The notes beneath the pieces were generated by a model. The model saw only the letters and a list, made by a program, of their open reading frames with translations. It was not told the origin of the DNA and made no database searches. The position numbers and the translations under genes are program-made. A stretch of 64,000 nucleotides of DNA from Oscillospiraceae bacterium. Lineage in GTDB: Bacteria; Bacillota; Clostridia; Oscillospirales; Ruminococcaceae. The stretch is taken from NCBI GenBank assembly GCA_019424695.1, contig JAHYZA010000005.1, positions 186,001 through 250,000 of the forward strand, in the 5' to 3' direction. This document shows positions 26,025 through 34,542 of the stretch, piece by piece. Every line of letters starts with the position of its first letter. Positions within the stretch are counted from its first letter, which is position 1.

Positions 26025-27077
26025 ATGCAGTTGGTACATGGCGGCGACTGGGCCGGATTTGAAGCAGAATACGGACAGGCGCCGCTGGATTTTTCGGCCA
26101 ATGTCAGTCCGCTGGGGGTGCCCCTGGGGGTACAAACGGCCATTGATGCTGCGGCGGTGGGCGTGGACCGCTATCCGGACCCCTTGTGCCGGGCCCTCCG
26201 CAAGGCAATTGCAGAGGCAGAACAAATCCCGCCGGAGTGGATTATTTGCGGCAATGGTGCGGCGGATCTGATCTGGCGGCTGGCAGCGGCTTTGCGCCCA
26301 CAAAACGCATTGCTGCCGGCACCATCTTTTGCCGAATACGCGGCCGCGCTGCGCAGCACGGGATGTCGGGTGGACCACCACGTGCTTACCGTGCACAATG
26401 AATTTGCGGTGGACGAATCCTTTCTGTCCTCCATTACACCGCAGACAGACATCGTCTTTCTCTGTGAACCGAACAACCCGACAGGGCGCACAACGCCGAT
26501 GCCGCTTTTACAGAAAATCGTACATCACTGCCGGGAGGTCGGGGCCGTGCTGGTGGTTGATGAATGTTTTGGAGACTTTCTGGACGAGCCGACGGCTCAT
26601 ACTTTGGTGCCATTTTTGGAGCAGTACCCGCATCTTGTGGTCCTGAAAGCCTTTACCAAACTGTACGCTATGGCCGGGGTACGCCTTGGCTATGCCCTTT
26701 GCTCCGATGGTACGTTGCTCGAACGGCTGTACCATGCAGGCAGTCCCTGGTCGGTCAGCAGCCTTGCGCAGGCAGCGGGGTGTGCAGCTTTGCAGGAACA
26801 GGAATACGTGGGGCGGGTGCGCACACTGATCCGGGAGCAGCGTCCCTTTATGATGAGGAAACTGCATGAGCTGGGATTGCATGTGATTCCCGGGGAGGCA
26901 AATTATCTCTTGTTCCAATGTGCCACACCCCTTGTGGAGCCGTTGCGCAAACGGGGCATCCTGCTGCGCAGCTGTGGTAACTATCCGGGACTGGATGCTA
27001 CCTGGTATCGCACGGCGACCCGTACGGAAAACGAAAATTGCCGCCTTCTGGCGGCTCTTGGGGAGATTCTTCGATGA
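26025..27077 (+). CDS. cobD: L-threonine-O-3-phosphate decarboxylase
   Basis: A 350-residue PLP enzyme of the HisC fold, giving aminopropanol phosphate for CbiB. Features: DFSANVSPLGVP near residue 20, EPNNPTGRTTP near residue 147, VDECFGDF, and the PLP lysine in KAFTKLYAMAGVRLGYAL near residue 212. HisC activity cannot be excluded by sequence alone, but the position between cbiB and cbiP decides. GAGGTGA lies 6 bases before the ATG. Confidence 0.9.
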   Translation: MQLVHGGDWAGFEAEYGQAPLDFSANVSPLGVPLGVQTAIDAAAVGVDRYPDPLCRALRKAIAEAEQIPPEWIICGNGAADLIWRLAAALRPQNALLPAPSFAEYAAALRSTGCRVDHHVLTVHNEFAVDESFLSSITPQTDIVFLCEPNNPTGRTTPMPLLQKIVHHCREVGAVLVVDECFGDFLDEPTAHTLVPFLEQYPHLVVLKAFTKLYAMAGVRLGYALCSDGTLLERLYHAGSPWSVSSLAQAAGCAALQEQEYVGRVRTLIREQRPFMMRKLHELGLHVIPGEANYLLFQCATPLVEPLRKRGILLRSCGNYPGLDATWYRTATRTENENCRLLAALGEILR

Positions 27078-28570
27078 GCAGTACAAAACGGGCTCGCTGT
27101 ATTATGGTGCAGGGGACGATGTCGGGCGCAGGGAAGAGCCTGCTCTGTACGGCACTTTGCCGCATCTTTGCACAGGACGGCCTGCGTGTGGCACCGTTTA
27201 AAAGTCAGAACATGGCGTTGAACAGCTATGTCACGCGGGAAGGGCTGGAAATGGGACGCGCTCAGGTGGTGCAGGCTCAGGCCGCCGGCGTAGAACCCGA
27301 TGTACGGATGAATCCAATCCTGCTTAAACCCTGCAGCGACACCGGCAGCCAGGTCATTGTTCGCGGGGAAGTGCGCGGACAGATGCCGGCAAAAGAGTAT
27401 TTCCGCTACAAAAAGCAGCTGGTTCCCGAAATCCTGGATGCTTATCATAGTCTGGCCGCAGACTATGATGTGATCGTACTGGAGGGGGCAGGCAGCCCCG
27501 CTGAAATCAATCTCAAAAGCGATGACATTGTCAATATGGGATTGGCCCGGATGGTCAACGCTCCGGTACTTTTGGCCGGGGACATCGACCGTGGCGGTGT
27601 GTTTGCGCAGCTCTACGGGACGGTGGCCCTGCTGGAGCCTGAAGAACGTGCACGCATCGGGGGATTGGTCATCAATAAATTCCGTGGTGACCCGGAAATT
27701 CTTCGCCCGGGACTTTCCATGCTGGAGGAGCGCACCTATCTGCCGGTACTCGGCGTTGTGCCATATTTGGATGTGGAGATTGACGATGAAGATTCACTGG
27801 CACCGTGCCTCGATCATACATCGGTACATAAACCGATTGACGTGGTGGTGATTCGCTTGCCGCGGATTTCCAATTTTACGGATTTTGCCCCCCTGGAAAG
27901 TCATCCGGCGTTAGGGGTACGGTATGTCAGTGATCCGTCTACGCTGGGGCACCCGGACCTGATCATTATGCCCGGCACCAAAAATACGATGGATGATCTG
28001 CTTTGGCTTCGCCAGTGCGGTCTGGAGGCTTTGATCCTGAAAGCTGCGGCTGCACACACGCCCGTTTTGGGCGTATGTGGGGGATATCAGATGCTGGGAC
28101 GCACGCTGCGGGACCCGGAAGGGGCCGAGGGCGGCATCCCGGGCCGTGCCTTGCGCGGACTGGAACTGCTCCCGACAGATACAGTGTTTACCGCTGAAAA
28201 AACACGAACCCGTGTGCAGGCAACAGTGGAACAGGAACCGTTGGCGGGCGCCCTGCTGGACGGATATGAAATTCATATGGGGCGTACAGACGTTGCCGGA
28301 CGTCCCTTTTGCCGGTTACAGGATGGCACGCCGGAAGGTTGCTGTCAGGGCCTTGTCTGCGGTACCTATCTGCATGGATTATTTGATTCCGGAGAACTTA
28401 CGGTCAAACTGGCTGACTGGCTCTGTGCGCGGAAGGGCGTGGCTCCGCAGCAAGCCATGGCCGTCAGGCATACTGCATTTCAGCAGCGGCAGTTCGATGC
28501 GCTGGCAGACGGTGTACGTGCGGCGCTGGATCTGCAGGCCGTATACCGCTTGATGGAGGACTACCAATGA
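27074..28570 (+). CDS. cbiP: Cobyric acid synthase (adenosylcobyrinate a,c-diamide amidase)
   Basis: A 498-residue paralogue of CbiA that amidates side chains b, d, e and g. The P-loop MVQGTMSGAGKS is at residues 8-19, followed by KSQNMALNSYVT, GAGSPAEINLKSDDIVNMG and DIDRGGVFAQ. The glutaminase domain has its Cys in VLGVCGGYQMLG near residue 334 and EIHMGRTD. The ATG at 27074 overlaps the cobD stop (ATGA); the longer frame from 27038 is an overlap artefact. It needs an adenosylated substrate, yet no adenosyltransferase gene is in this operon. Confidence 0.94.
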   Translation: MSSTKRARCIMVQGTMSGAGKSLLCTALCRIFAQDGLRVAPFKSQNMALNSYVTREGLEMGRAQVVQAQAAGVEPDVRMNPILLKPCSDTGSQVIVRGEVRGQMPAKEYFRYKKQLVPEILDAYHSLAADYDVIVLEGAGSPAEINLKSDDIVNMGLARMVNAPVLLAGDIDRGGVFAQLYGTVALLEPEERARIGGLVINKFRGDPEILRPGLSMLEERTYLPVLGVVPYLDVEIDDEDSLAPCLDHTSVHKPIDVVVIRLPRISNFTDFAPLESHPALGVRYVSDPSTLGHPDLIIMPGTKNTMDDLLWLRQCGLEALILKAAAAHTPVLGVCGGYQMLGRTLRDPEGAEGGIPGRALRGLELLPTDTVFTAEKTRTRVQATVEQEPLAGALLDGYEIHMGRTDVAGRPFCRLQDGTPEGCCQGLVCGTYLHGLFDSGELTVKLADWLCARKGVAPQQAMAVRHTAFQQRQFDALADGVRAALDLQAVYRLMEDYQ

Positions 28571-29244
28571 CGATACAACATATGCTGCCCGCCGATATCG
28601 AACGGACCAGTATGCAGATTATTGCAGAGGAACTCGCGGCGCAGGGCATTGAGATCATCCCCGAAAATGACGCTGTTGTGCGGCGGGTCATCCACACAAC
28701 GGCAGACTTTGACTACGCCCGGAATCTGCGTTTTACGCCGGGGGCTGTGGAGCAGGGCGTAGCGGCGCTGCAGCGCGGCGTACCGATTGTAACCGACACC
28801 AATATGGCACTGGCGGGCGTCAGCAAACCTTCTCTGGCCGCGTTGGGGGTGACGGCATATTGCTATATGGCCGACCCGGCGGTAGCGGAGAAGGCCAAGA
28901 AGGAAAGAACTACCCGCGCGGTGGCTGCCATGTATCAGGCAGCACAGACCTGCCCGGAGGCGGTATTTGCTGTCGGCAATGCGCCCACCGCATTGCTGGC
29001 ACTCTGTGATTTGATGGAAGAAAAATTGCTGAAGCCCTCTTTGATTGTTGCGGTACCCGTTGGCTTTGTCAATGTGGTGGAAAGCAAGGAGCGATTGTTT
29101 ACAATGTGCATGGAGCAGGGAGTACCCTGTATTGCCGCAATGGGACGAAAAGGCGGCAGCACAGTGGCGGCGGCCATCTGCAATGCGCTGCTGTATACGG
29201 CTACCGGACGATTGAATCCGTCGGCGCGAGGATGGCAGGGGTGA
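28567..29244 (+). CDS. cbiC: Cobalt-precorrin-8 methylmutase
   Basis: A 225-residue methylmutase that moves the C11 methyl to C12, giving cobyrinate. Family features are RRVIHTTADFDYA with the catalytic His near residue 43, GVPIVTDTNMALAGV and AVGNAPTALLAL near residue 138. It is the last synthesis gene in the operon, placed well away from the other ring-contraction genes. Confidence 0.93.
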   Translation: MTIQHMLPADIERTSMQIIAEELAAQGIEIIPENDAVVRRVIHTTADFDYARNLRFTPGAVEQGVAALQRGVPIVTDTNMALAGVSKPSLAALGVTAYCYMADPAVAEKAKKERTTRAVAAMYQAAQTCPEAVFAVGNAPTALLALCDLMEEKLLKPSLIVAVPVGFVNVVESKERLFTMCMEQGVPCIAAMGRKGGSTVAAAICNALLYTATGRLNPSARGWQG

Positions 29245-29249
29245 AAAAT

Positions 29250-30263
29250 ATGAAAAGCACACAAAAACGTGCGGCGGCAGCGCCTGCGGTGCTCGGCATA
29301 CTGTTGATTGTTGTCCTGGCGTCGTCCGTTGCGGCACTTTGCCTGGGAAGTCAGCCCTATTCCCTGGCGCAGCTGTGGCAGGCATTGTGTACGCGCGGTG
29401 CACAGGACCCTGTTTGGCGCGTGATTGCCTATGTGCGCCTGCCGCGTATGCTGGGCGGGCTGTTTTCCGGTGCGGCCCTGGCGGTGGCGGGTGTACTGCT
29501 GCAGGCGGTGCTCAACAATGCCATGGCCAGCCCCAATGTGATCGGCGTCAACGCCGGGGCGGGATTTTGCGCCCTGTTTGCGATGGTCGTGGTTCCGGCT
29601 GTGCCCGGGGCTATGCAGCTTGCCTCCTTTCTGGGAGCACTCAGCTGCTCCATGCTAGTCTACCTGCTTGCCTGGAGGGCGGGCCTTTCCCGAACCACCT
29701 TGGTATTGGCGGGTCTTGCGGTCAGCGGTATGCTGACCGCCGGAATCAACACCCTGAAACTCCTTTGGCCGGAGATTGTTGCCAGTTCTCCCGGTTTTTT
29801 GACGGGTGGGCTGTCCGGCGTCACAATGGGGATGCTGGCCGCTGCTTTCCCGTATTTTGTGATCGGGATGCTGCTTGCCTTGTTCCTGACGGTGGATTTG
29901 AATGTGCTCTGTTTAGGAGAAGAAAGTGCCACCGGTCTGGGACTTCACGTGACCCGCACCCGCTTTCTGGGAATCCTGGCCGCTGCTCTGCTGGCGGGAG
30001 CCGCTGTCAGCTTTGCCGGTTTGCTGAGCTTTGTCGGGCTGCTGGCACCGCATATTGCACGCCGCCTTGTGGGAACGGATCACCGTATTCTGGTACCGAC
30101 ATCGGCATTGCTGGGGGCGGCCTTTGTGGTGGTATGCGACATTGCAGCCCGATTGCTCTTTGCGCCGTTTGAACTTCCGGTAGGCATTTTGCTTTCTCTC
30201 ATTGGCGGGCCGTTCTTCCTGAGCCTGCTGCTGCACCGCAAAAGGAGGCGCATCTATGTTTGA
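29250..30263 (+). CDS. ABC transporter permease, FecCD/BtuC family (second system)
   Basis: A 337-residue permease with about nine to ten membrane segments. It has RLPRMLGGLFSGAALAVAGVLLQAVLNN, NPNVIGVNAGAGFCA-like and AGLLSFVGLLAPHIARRLVGTDHR blocks of the family. I prefer ATG 29250, since AGGGGTGA is 6-10 bases upstream, over ATG 29232. No substrate-binding protein gene accompanies it; it may share BtuF from the operon start or one encoded elsewhere. Corrinoid import is likely from context, but iron-siderophore transport cannot be ruled out. Confidence 0.82.
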   Translation: MKSTQKRAAAAPAVLGILLIVVLASSVAALCLGSQPYSLAQLWQALCTRGAQDPVWRVIAYVRLPRMLGGLFSGAALAVAGVLLQAVLNNAMASPNVIGVNAGAGFCALFAMVVVPAVPGAMQLASFLGALSCSMLVYLLAWRAGLSRTTLVLAGLAVSGMLTAGINTLKLLWPEIVASSPGFLTGGLSGVTMGMLAAAFPYFVIGMLLALFLTVDLNVLCLGEESATGLGLHVTRTRFLGILAAALLAGAAVSFAGLLSFVGLLAPHIARRLVGTDHRILVPTSALLGAAFVVVCDIAARLLFAPFELPVGILLSLIGGPFFLSLLLHRKRRRIYV

Positions 30264-31005
30264 ACTCCAACATGCGGCGGTCGGTTACGAGGGCGTTCCG
30301 ATTCTGAAAAATGTCAGTTTCACGGTACAGACGGGGCAGATCACCACGCTGGTAGGTACCAACGGATGCGGTAAGACAACGTTGCTCAAAGCGATTGCCC
30401 GGCAGCTGCCGTTGCTGGATGGCCAGATTTTGCTGCAGGGGCGCCCCATCCAGAGTTATGACCGCAAAGGATTTGCCCGCGCCGCAGCATTTATGCCGCA
30501 GGTGCGTAATATTCCAGAGATTTCTGTGCGAGGACTGGTAAGCCATGGACGCTTTCCGTATCTGGGGCTTTCCCGCCAGATGACGGCGAAGGACCGTGCT
30601 GCCGTAGAACAGGCCATGCAGGCAACTGGCGTGGCGCGTTGGGCAGACCGGGATTTGCGCGAACTTTCTGGCGGCGAGCGTCAGCGTGTTTACCTTGCCA
30701 TGGCACTTGCACAGGGGGGAGACGCCATCCTCTTGGATGAGCCCACGACCTATCTGGACGTAGCAGCCCAGTTTGAGCTGCTGGAACTGCTGCGGAAACT
30801 GGCCAATCAGGGAAAGACCGTTCTGCTGGTCCTTCACGATCTTGCCCAGGCGCTGCAATACAGTGACCGCGTGGCGGTACTTTCGGAAGGAAAACTGGCC
30901 GCTTTTGATGCGCCGCAGCAACTCTTCGAACAGAAAATTCTGGATGGAATATTCGGGGTGACCCTTTGCCGGGCACCGGAAGGAACCTACTATCTCCGGC
31001 GGTAA
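30256..31005 (+). CDS. ABC transporter ATP-binding protein (second system)
   Basis: A 249-residue ATPase with Walker A GTNGCGKTT near residue 35, signature LSGGERQR near residue 136, Walker B AILLDEPTTYLD and switch His in LHDLAQA. It pairs with the preceding permease (8-base overlap) and is the last gene of the cobalamin operon. No clear terminator was seen in the 20 bases before the SRP RNA promoter. Confidence 0.88.
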   Translation: MFELQHAAVGYEGVPILKNVSFTVQTGQITTLVGTNGCGKTTLLKAIARQLPLLDGQILLQGRPIQSYDRKGFARAAAFMPQVRNIPEISVRGLVSHGRFPYLGLSRQMTAKDRAAVEQAMQATGVARWADRDLRELSGGERQRVYLAMALAQGGDAILLDEPTTYLDVAAQFELLELLRKLANQGKTVLLVLHDLAQALQYSDRVAVLSEGKLAAFDAPQQLFEQKILDGIFGVTLCRAPEGTYYLRR

Positions 31006-31024
31006 AATACGCCAAAACCACCCC

Positions 31025-31053
31025 TTGCAATTATCCCGGCAATATTGTATAAT
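31025..31053 (+). promoter_or_regulatory. Promoter of the SRP RNA
   Basis: TTGCAA (31025-31030) and TATAAT (31048-31053) are 17 bases apart, placing the start of transcription near 31060, at the first base of the SRP RNA closing stem. Confidence 0.88.
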
Positions 31054-31059
31054 ATCTTT

Positions 31060-31234
31060 CGCGGACAGGGCTGTATTGCGCTGTTTTGCGTACAGATGCG
31101 GGTCCCGTGCGTGGGCGGCCTGTGAACCATGTCAGGCGGGGAACCGAGCAGCATTAAGCGGCGCTCGTCCAGTGCTGCGGCAAGCCTGCATCTGTACGCA
31201 AAGCAGCGCAGCCGCGTGCTCTGCCCGCTTTTTC
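31060..31234 (+). ncRNA. ffs: Signal recognition particle RNA (4.5S/scRNA)
   Basis: The conserved SRP domain is visible: GTGAACCATGTCAGGCGGGG, then AACCGAGCAGCATTAAG, which is the asymmetric loop and GNRA-type tip bound by Ffh. Long arms pair on both sides: TTTTGCGTACAGATGC near 31083 with GCATCTGTACGCAAAG near 31188. An outer stem (GCGGACAG with CTCTGCCCGC) ends in TTTTT at 31229-31233. The total of about 175 nt lies between the small E. coli form and the long Bacillus form. dnaX follows, as in many Firmicutes. Confidence 0.9.
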
Positions 31235-31257
31235 TGATTTTACGGGGAGGTGTGCCT

Positions 31258-32985
31258 ATGTATCGCGCGTTGTATCGCAAGTGGCGCCCGCAGCGCTTTG
31301 CCGACGTTGTGGGCCAGCAGCCCATCGTCACGGCGTTGCAGAACCAGATCGCGGCGGGACGCATAGGCCACGCTTACCTGTTTACCGGAACCCGGGGTAC
31401 CGGCAAAACGACCTGCGCCAAGATCTTTGCCAAGGCGGTCAACTGTCTGGACCATCCCAGCCCTGACCCCTGCTGTGAATGCGAGATCTGCAAGGGCATC
31501 GACAGCGGTGCCATCATGGATATCATCGAGATGGATGCCGCATCCAACAACGGTGTGGATGACATCCGTGATTTGCGTGACGAGGTAGCCTATCTGCCTT
31601 CCGTATGTCGCTATAAGGTATACATCATCGACGAGGTGCACATGCTCTCCACACAGGCATTCAATGCACTGCTCAAGACGATGGAAGAGCCGCCGGAACA
31701 TGTGATCTTTATTCTGGCTACCACCGAAGTGCAGAAAGTCCCGGTCACGATTCTAAGCCGCTGCCAGCGGTATGATTTCGCGCGCATTACGGCGCAGGAT
31801 ATTGCCGGTCGTCTGACCTACGTGGCCGGGCAGGAAAAAATCGAGCTGGAGGCCGGAGCTGCGCAGCTCATTGGCCGTCTTGCCGACGGTGCCATGCGTG
31901 ATGCCCTGTCCATACTGGACACCTGCGCAGGTGTCGACAATCATGTGGACGAAGCACTGGTACGGCGTATGGCCGGTGTCACCGACCGTGGCTATCTTTT
32001 TGAAATCAGTGATGCCATTGCGGCCAAAGATTCCGTAGGCGCCCTTGGCAAGATTGCAGAATTGCGCCAGCAAAGCGTCGATATGCGGCGTCTGTGCATG
32101 GAACTGGCCGGACATTATCGGAATCTGATGCTGTGTTCGCTGCCGGGCGGCACAGAGCTGCTGACGGGAACTTCCCCTGAGGAAGAAGCTGCCTACGCGG
32201 AGCGCAAAGATTTCCCACAGGCGGAAGCGATCCGGGCCATCAATGCATTCGGTCAGGCACTGGAAAAGATGAGCCGCGGAACAGACCAGCGCATTGAACT
32301 GGAACTGGCCGTGTTCTCTCTGACGCAGCCCCAGTCGGTGACGACGGTTGCGACCGCGATGCCTGTGCAAGCTGCACCACAGCAGGCAGCGCCGCAGCCG
32401 TTTGCCGCTGCACCAACCGCTTTTGCCACCGCACCACCAGTCGCGCAGAGCACCAGGCCCAGCGCTCCGCCCCCCACCGTGCCGACAAAAGCACAGGATG
32501 TACCGGAAGAGTTACCGCCACCTGATGATGAGCCAGAATTTTTGCAGCCGGAACTTCGTCCGGCAGCACCTGCCGTGCAGGAAGCTCAGCCGACTGCACC
32601 AGTACCGCAGCCAGCACAGCGGCGTGCAGCGCCTCATCAGGAGGCTGGCCCGCTGGAACCGTTCCCGCAGTGGGCCCTGGTTCTCGCGGATCTGGAAGAA
32701 ACCGACGGCATGATGATTTCCTTCTTGCGCGGCACCCGTGCATACTATGATGGAAAGCACGTTCTTTTTGAATGCAGTGATGCCTTCCGTGATTACATCC
32801 GCAACAACCGGGAAGTCAGCAAGAAGCTGAAGGAAACGATCTACCGGGTGACCAAGATCCGATGCAGTATCGGTCCTTACGAGGCTCCGAAAGCAGAAGA
32901 AAATGGAAGCCCGCAGATGTCTCTTGACCAGACGCTGCAGAATATGCAGGCGCTGGGCGTAGATGTCAAGATTGAAGATAAATGA
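31258..32985 (+). CDS. dnaX: DNA polymerase III subunit gamma/tau
   Basis: A 575-residue clamp-loader ATPase. The start MYRALYRKWRPQRFADVVGQ is the family signature, with Walker A GTRGTGKTT near residue 44, a zinc-binding cysteine cluster (CCECEIC) near 75, Walker B YIIDEVHMLS and sensor ARG-region SRCQRYDF. A Pro/Ala-rich linker (about 365-490) precedes a C-terminal tau-like domain. GGGAGG lies 8 bases before the ATG at 31258, so a longer frame through the SRP RNA was rejected. dnaX-ebfC-recR form one unit. Confidence 0.95.
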   Translation: MYRALYRKWRPQRFADVVGQQPIVTALQNQIAAGRIGHAYLFTGTRGTGKTTCAKIFAKAVNCLDHPSPDPCCECEICKGIDSGAIMDIIEMDAASNNGVDDIRDLRDEVAYLPSVCRYKVYIIDEVHMLSTQAFNALLKTMEEPPEHVIFILATTEVQKVPVTILSRCQRYDFARITAQDIAGRLTYVAGQEKIELEAGAAQLIGRLADGAMRDALSILDTCAGVDNHVDEALVRRMAGVTDRGYLFEISDAIAAKDSVGALGKIAELRQQSVDMRRLCMELAGHYRNLMLCSLPGGTELLTGTSPEEEAAYAERKDFPQAEAIRAINAFGQALEKMSRGTDQRIELELAVFSLTQPQSVTTVATAMPVQAAPQQAAPQPFAAAPTAFATAPPVAQSTRPSAPPPTVPTKAQDVPEELPPPDDEPEFLQPELRPAAPAVQEAQPTAPVPQPAQRRAAPHQEAGPLEPFPQWALVLADLEETDGMMISFLRGTRAYYDGKHVLFECSDAFRDYIRNNREVSKKLKETIYRVTKIRCSIGPYEAPKAEENGSPQMSLDQTLQNMQALGVDVKIEDK

Positions 32986-33002
32986 TAGTTGGAGGATTAC
33001 CC

Positions 33003-33344
33003 ATGAAAGCAAGACTGCCGAAAGGTTATGGCCGCCCCGATCCCAACGCAATGATGCGTCAGGTCCAGAAGATGCAGGATGAAATCCGCGCCAAACAGGA
33101 AGAACTGGAAGCCAAGGAATACACTGGTACGGCCAGCGGAGAGATGGTCACCGTTACCATGACCGGCAAACATGAGATCACGGCTGTGAAGATCAAGCCG
33201 GAGGCTGTGGACCCGGAGGACATCGAAATGCTCGAGGATCTCATCGCAGCAGCTGTCAACAGTGCGGTAGCTGCTGTTGACAAGGATTCCGAGGAAGAAA
33301 TGGGCAAGCTGACCGGTGGAATGAACATTCCCGGCCTGGGCTAA
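33003..33344 (+). CDS. Nucleoid-associated protein, YbaB/EbfC family
   Basis: A 113-residue small dimeric DNA-binding protein. The coiled N-terminal part MMRQVQKMQDEIRAKQEELEAKEYTG leads into a beta domain with GEMVTVTMTGKHEITAVKI and a C-terminal helix. GGAGG is 6 bases before the ATG at 33003. The position between dnaX and recR is the conserved one across bacteria. Confidence 0.93.
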   Translation: MKARLPKGYGRPDPNAMMRQVQKMQDEIRAKQEELEAKEYTGTASGEMVTVTMTGKHEITAVKIKPEAVDPEDIEMLEDLIAAAVNSAVAAVDKDSEEEMGKLTGGMNIPGLG

Positions 33345-33356
33345 GAGGAAATAAGC

Positions 33357-33953
33357 ATGCCGCAAAACGTTGAACCGCTGGAAAACCTGGTCGACCAGTT
33401 TGCGCGCTTTCCCGGCATAGGACGTAAAGGCGCTACCCGCATGGCCTACGAAGTGATGTCTATGTCCAACGAGCAGGCCATGGAACTGGCCAAAGCCATT
33501 GAGCACGCCAAGAAAGATCTGCACCGTTGTCGCATCTGTCAGGATTACACGGCGGGGGAAATCTGCAAAATTTGTGCATCGCCCAAGCGTGACCGCAGCG
33601 TAATCTGTGTTGTAGAGAGCCCGCGGGACATTAAGTCCATCGAGCGTACCCACGAATACAATGGGCTGTATCATGTACTGCATGGGCTGATTTCACCCAT
33701 GGACGGCATCGGCGCAGAGCAACTCTGTGTCAAGGAGCTTCTGGCGCGTCTGAACGACACGGTCAAGGAAGTGATCATGGCAACGAGTCCGACCGTCGAG
33801 GGAGAAGCAACAGCCATGTATCTGGCGAAACTCATCAAGCCGATGGGAGTGCGCACCACGCGCCTTGCCTACGGTTTGCCGGTCGGTTCCAGCCTGGAGT
33901 ATGCCGACGAGACCACGCTTTATCGCGCTATGCAGGGGCGTGGAGAACTGTAA
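33357..33953 (+). CDS. recR: Recombination mediator protein RecR
   Basis: A 198-residue RecFOR-pathway protein. Features: the N-terminal helix-hairpin-helix with FPGIGRKGATRMAYE, a zinc finger CRICQDYTAGEICKIC at about residues 57-72, a Toprim domain starting ICVVESPRDI, and a C-terminal Walker-B-like region with TRLAYGLPVGSSLEYAD. It ends 10 bases before the smpB promoter. Confidence 0.95.
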   Translation: MPQNVEPLENLVDQFARFPGIGRKGATRMAYEVMSMSNEQAMELAKAIEHAKKDLHRCRICQDYTAGEICKICASPKRDRSVICVVESPRDIKSIERTHEYNGLYHVLHGLISPMDGIGAEQLCVKELLARLNDTVKEVIMATSPTVEGEATAMYLAKLIKPMGVRTTRLAYGLPVGSSLEYADETTLYRAMQGRGEL

Positions 33954-33963
33954 CAGTTTTTTC

Positions 33964-33992
33964 TTGACTTTTTCACATAGTTGCGCTATAAT
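33964..33992 (+). promoter_or_regulatory. Promoter of smpB-ssrA
   Basis: TTGACT (33964-33969) and TATAAT (33987-33992) are 17 bases apart, with initiation expected near 34000. No separate promoter is visible directly before ssrA, so this one probably serves both genes. Confidence 0.85.
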
Positions 33993-34025
33993 TTAAAACC
34001 GTTACACGCAGAGGGAGTGTGCTTT

Positions 34026-34493
34026 GTGGCAGAGGATAAATCCGGAAAAAAAGTAATTGCCCTGAACCGCGAGGCACGCCACGAATACTTTGTGATCGAG
34101 GCGCTGGAAACCGGCATTGAACTGGTAGGTACCGAGGTCAAAAGCCTGCGTGCTGGGGGCGTGAATCTAAAAGATTCCTGGGCCGATATTGATGATGGTG
34201 AACTGATCGTGAAAGGCATGCACATCAGTCCTTACGAGCAGGGAAACATTTTTAATAAGGACCCGCGGCGTCCAAGACGTTTATTGGCACATAAAGCCGA
34301 GATTCGGCGTCTGGGACAGCAAATCAAGTTGCAGGGATATACGCTGGTTCCGCTTTCGCTTTATTTCAAACATGGGCGAGTAAAACTGGAACTGGGACTC
34401 TGTAAAGGCAAAAAACTCTATGATAAGCGCGCAACTGCTGCGGCACGCGATGCCAAGCGGGATATTGACCGCGCTTTGAAAACGCAGCGCTAA
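34026..34493 (+). CDS. smpB: SsrA-binding protein SmpB
   Basis: A 155-residue tmRNA partner for trans-translation, of normal family length. Features: NREARHEYFVIEALETGIELVGTEVKSLRAG, the conserved GVNLKDSWADI and HISPYEQGN, and a basic C-terminal tail (DAKRDIDRAL). I chose GTG at 34026 because GAGGGAG ends 8 bases upstream; a GTG at 34017 would overlap it. The gene lies directly upstream of ssrA. Confidence 0.94.
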   Translation: MAEDKSGKKVIALNREARHEYFVIEALETGIELVGTEVKSLRAGGVNLKDSWADIDDGELIVKGMHISPYEQGNIFNKDPRRPRRLLAHKAEIRRLGQQIKLQGYTLVPLSLYFKHGRVKLELGLCKGKKLYDKRATAAARDAKRDIDRALKTQR

Positions 34494-34515
34494 AAGCTGT
34501 CTGCTTTTGCTTTCC

Positions 34516-34535
34516 CGGCAGGAAGTTTCCTGCCG
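34516..34535. other. Perfect hairpin between smpB and ssrA
   Basis: CGGCAGGAA and TTCCTGCCG form a 9-bp stem with a 2-base centre. On the plus strand it is followed by A residues, not T, so it is not a normal terminator. It may mark an RNA processing site between the smpB message and the tmRNA precursor. Confidence 0.5.
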
Positions 34536-34542
34536 AAAATGC

